64,000 nt of DNA, taken from Bacteroidales bacterium (GTDB lineage Bacteria > Bacteroidota > Bacteroidia > Bacteroidales > Paludibacteraceae). The notes beneath the pieces were generated by a model, which saw only the letters and a program-made list of their open reading frames with translations, did not search any database and was not told where the DNA came from. The translations under genes and the position numbers were made by a program. The DNA lies in assembly GCA_012837935.1 (NCBI GenBank), contig DUQG01000014.1:124001-188000 (forward strand). The letters are read 5' to 3'. Position 1 is the stretch's first letter, and every line of letters starts with the position of its first letter. This document shows, one piece after another, positions 62,739 through 64,000 of the stretch.

Positions 62739-64000
62739 ATGAGTATTACTACTGCTTGTGACCCACTAGGTATTGAGCCTACTACTCGGGTCGATCAGGA
62801 CCGATTCTGGTTAAATCCTCAATTAGCACGCTCTTATGTAAATGATTTTTACTTCTTGGCACCAACAGGTTCAGGTGAAACGTTCCAATCAGAACAATGG
62901 TCTGACAACTGCCAAGGAAATATAGAGCAAGACTGGGATACTTACCGCCAATTCGGCTTCAACTATCGTCGATATGATGAAAATGGCGGATTAGGTATTG
63001 CTCCTTGGGGAAGTGCATACAGGAACATATATAAGATTAATTTAGGATTAGAGAAAATAACCGGTTCATCCGCATTGAGCGAAAATCTTAGAAATCAGTT
63101 ATTGGCGGAAACTCATTTTTTCCGTGCATTTGTTTATTTCGACATGATAAAATTCTGGGGAGCTGTTCCTTATGTGGACAAGGCTTTAACAGTTGATGAC
63201 GAAACCTATTTGCCTCAAAACAAACGTGAGGAAATTTTCGATAATATCTTGTCTGACTTAAATAAATCGATTGAGTATTTCGATAAAACGGATGGAAGAA
63301 CAATAATTGGTATGGTTAACAAGGATGTTACCACAGCATTTATCTCTCGTGTTGGTTTATATGCAGCCAATGCAGCTGATGCTTCTGCAAAAGGATTATT
63401 CTCTGATGATCCCAAAGGACTTTTCAAGTTCCAAAAGAATTCTCAGCACTACTATCAAATTGCTTATAATGCTGCTAAGAGTCTAATTGGTAAATATAGT
63501 CTTGAGGAAAAATACGAAGACTTGTTTACCAGTCCAAAAGCTCATACCAGCAAAGAGTCTATCTGGCCTGTTATGTTCAAAGAGAATCAACGAGGTGGCT
63601 TTAACCCAACCGCAAAAAATGGTCCCGACCATTTATATTATGGGGGAACCAAAGATAAGTCTTATAGCTGGGGTTTCCGTTCCGGTTTATTCCCTACGCA
63701 AGATTTGGTGGATGCCTATTTGCAAAAAGATATTATTGACGGAAAATGGAAAAAATGGTGGGAAACCACACAGTCCAAAATTATGGGAATCTCTGTAAAT
63801 GCAGAAGGAGAAATTGTAGGTACTGCTGCTAACTATCGTGATATGTTCAAAGATAGAGATAAGCGTTTTTATGCTACGGTTACTTACGATGGAGCTTACA
63901 TGGGACCTGCACAGGAGCGTTATATGATACAAACTTGGATTGATAATAGTGACCCTGCAAAAACACTTCAATACAGTGCTCTACACACAGGTTATAGATA
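62739..64000 (+). CDS. SusD/RagB-type surface glycan-binding lipoprotein (frameshifted, runs off window)
   Basis: An open frame runs to the window end. It begins SITTACDPLGIEPTTRVDQDRFW with the lipobox cysteine, and contains WSDNCQGNIEQDWDTYR, LAETHFFRAFVYFDMIKFWGAVPYVDKAL and SRVGLYAANAA, the SusD TPR pattern. The signal peptide is in another frame: ATG at 62686 gives MKNKIFKYLLSGMFILTL and then TGA at 62740-62742. One missing base near 62738 would join the two. From 62739 alone the protein lacks a usable export signal. It is the partner of the SusC upstream. Confidence 0.85.
   Translation, partial: MSITTACDPLGIEPTTRVDQDRFWLNPQLARSYVNDFYFLAPTGSGETFQSEQWSDNCQGNIEQDWDTYRQFGFNYRRYDENGGLGIAPWGSAYRNIYKINLGLEKITGSSALSENLRNQLLAETHFFRAFVYFDMIKFWGAVPYVDKALTVDDETYLPQNKREEIFDNILSDLNKSIEYFDKTDGRTIIGMVNKDVTTAFISRVGLYAANAADASAKGLFSDDPKGLFKFQKNSQHYYQIAYNAAKSLIGKYSLEEKYEDLFTSPKAHTSKESIWPVMFKENQRGGFNPTAKNGPDHLYYGGTKDKSYSWGFRSGLFPTQDLVDAYLQKDIIDGKWKKWWETTQSKIMGISVNAEGEIVGTAANYRDMFKDRDKRFYATVTYDGAYMGPAQERYMIQTWIDNSDPAKTLQYSALHTGYR

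Noticed and set aside
63487-63798. Plus-strand frame of 103 codons inside susD
   Set aside because: Out-of-frame reading of the SusD gene, which is open in another frame through the whole region.

Overview
The window is ordinary chromosome from a member of the Bacteroidota, most likely order Bacteroidales. The base composition is AT-rich. There are SusC/SusD-type and TonB-dependent outer-membrane proteins, a type IX secretion protein (PorQ), a serine palmitoyltransferase-like enzyme of sphingolipid synthesis and a tricorn-like S41 protease. Promoters fit the Bacteroidota primary-sigma pattern (TTG, 19-20 bp, TAnnTTTG). I see no rRNA, tRNA, CRISPR array, prophage, integrase or transposase.

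Layout. 0.2-4.7 kb: nth, ftsK and an alpha/beta hydrolase. 4.5-9.3 kb: a membrane protein and a minus-strand cluster (EFR1-type flavodoxin/ferredoxin protein, DUF6544-like, DUF4386-like, beta-lactamase-family serine hydrolase, membrane protein). 9.6-11.9 kb: LolA-like protein, trxB, a small helix-turn-helix protein. 12.2-20.7 kb: an M20 peptidase divergent from a TetR-RND efflux operon (regulator, outer-membrane factor, adaptor, RND pump, small PII-like protein). 20.9-27.5 kb, minus strand: YhhN protein, prfA, CDF transporter, aminotransferase, TonB-dependent receptor. 28.1-35.7 kb, plus strand: aminopeptidase P, then an iron/cobalamin-type ABC importer with an unrelated three-repeat surface lipoprotein placed inside it, then an NlpC/P60-LysM lipoprotein. 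35.7-49.9 kb: serine palmitoyltransferase-like enzyme, aroA, hflX, porQ, cmk, ispH, pfkA, a C45-like N-terminal-nucleophile hydrolase, a low-molecular-weight phosphatase, two lipoprotein/envelope proteins, pheS, DUF2461. 50.2-59.0 kb: glgB, AlaX-like editing protein, mtgA, tricorn-like protease, GNAT-nitrilase fusion. 59.1-64.0 kb: a SusC/SusD pair, each broken by a single frameshift; the SusD gene runs off the window.

The most unusual content lies between the genes. Nearly every longer gap holds degenerate tandem arrays with a strict period of 7 or 8 bp, each with its own unit. Five heptad arrays start at the base right after a stop codon, and one octad array starts two bases after a stop. 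One octad array runs directly into a start codon. In addition there are four families of dispersed small hairpins. In several of these the stem sequence differs between copies while pairing is kept, which suggests that structure rather than sequence is conserved. Two further palindromic elements lie inside the ABC-importer operon: a paired 17-bp operator-like dyad and a nested hairpin in front of the binding protein.

All functional names come from motifs and family knowledge recalled while reading; no database search was run.
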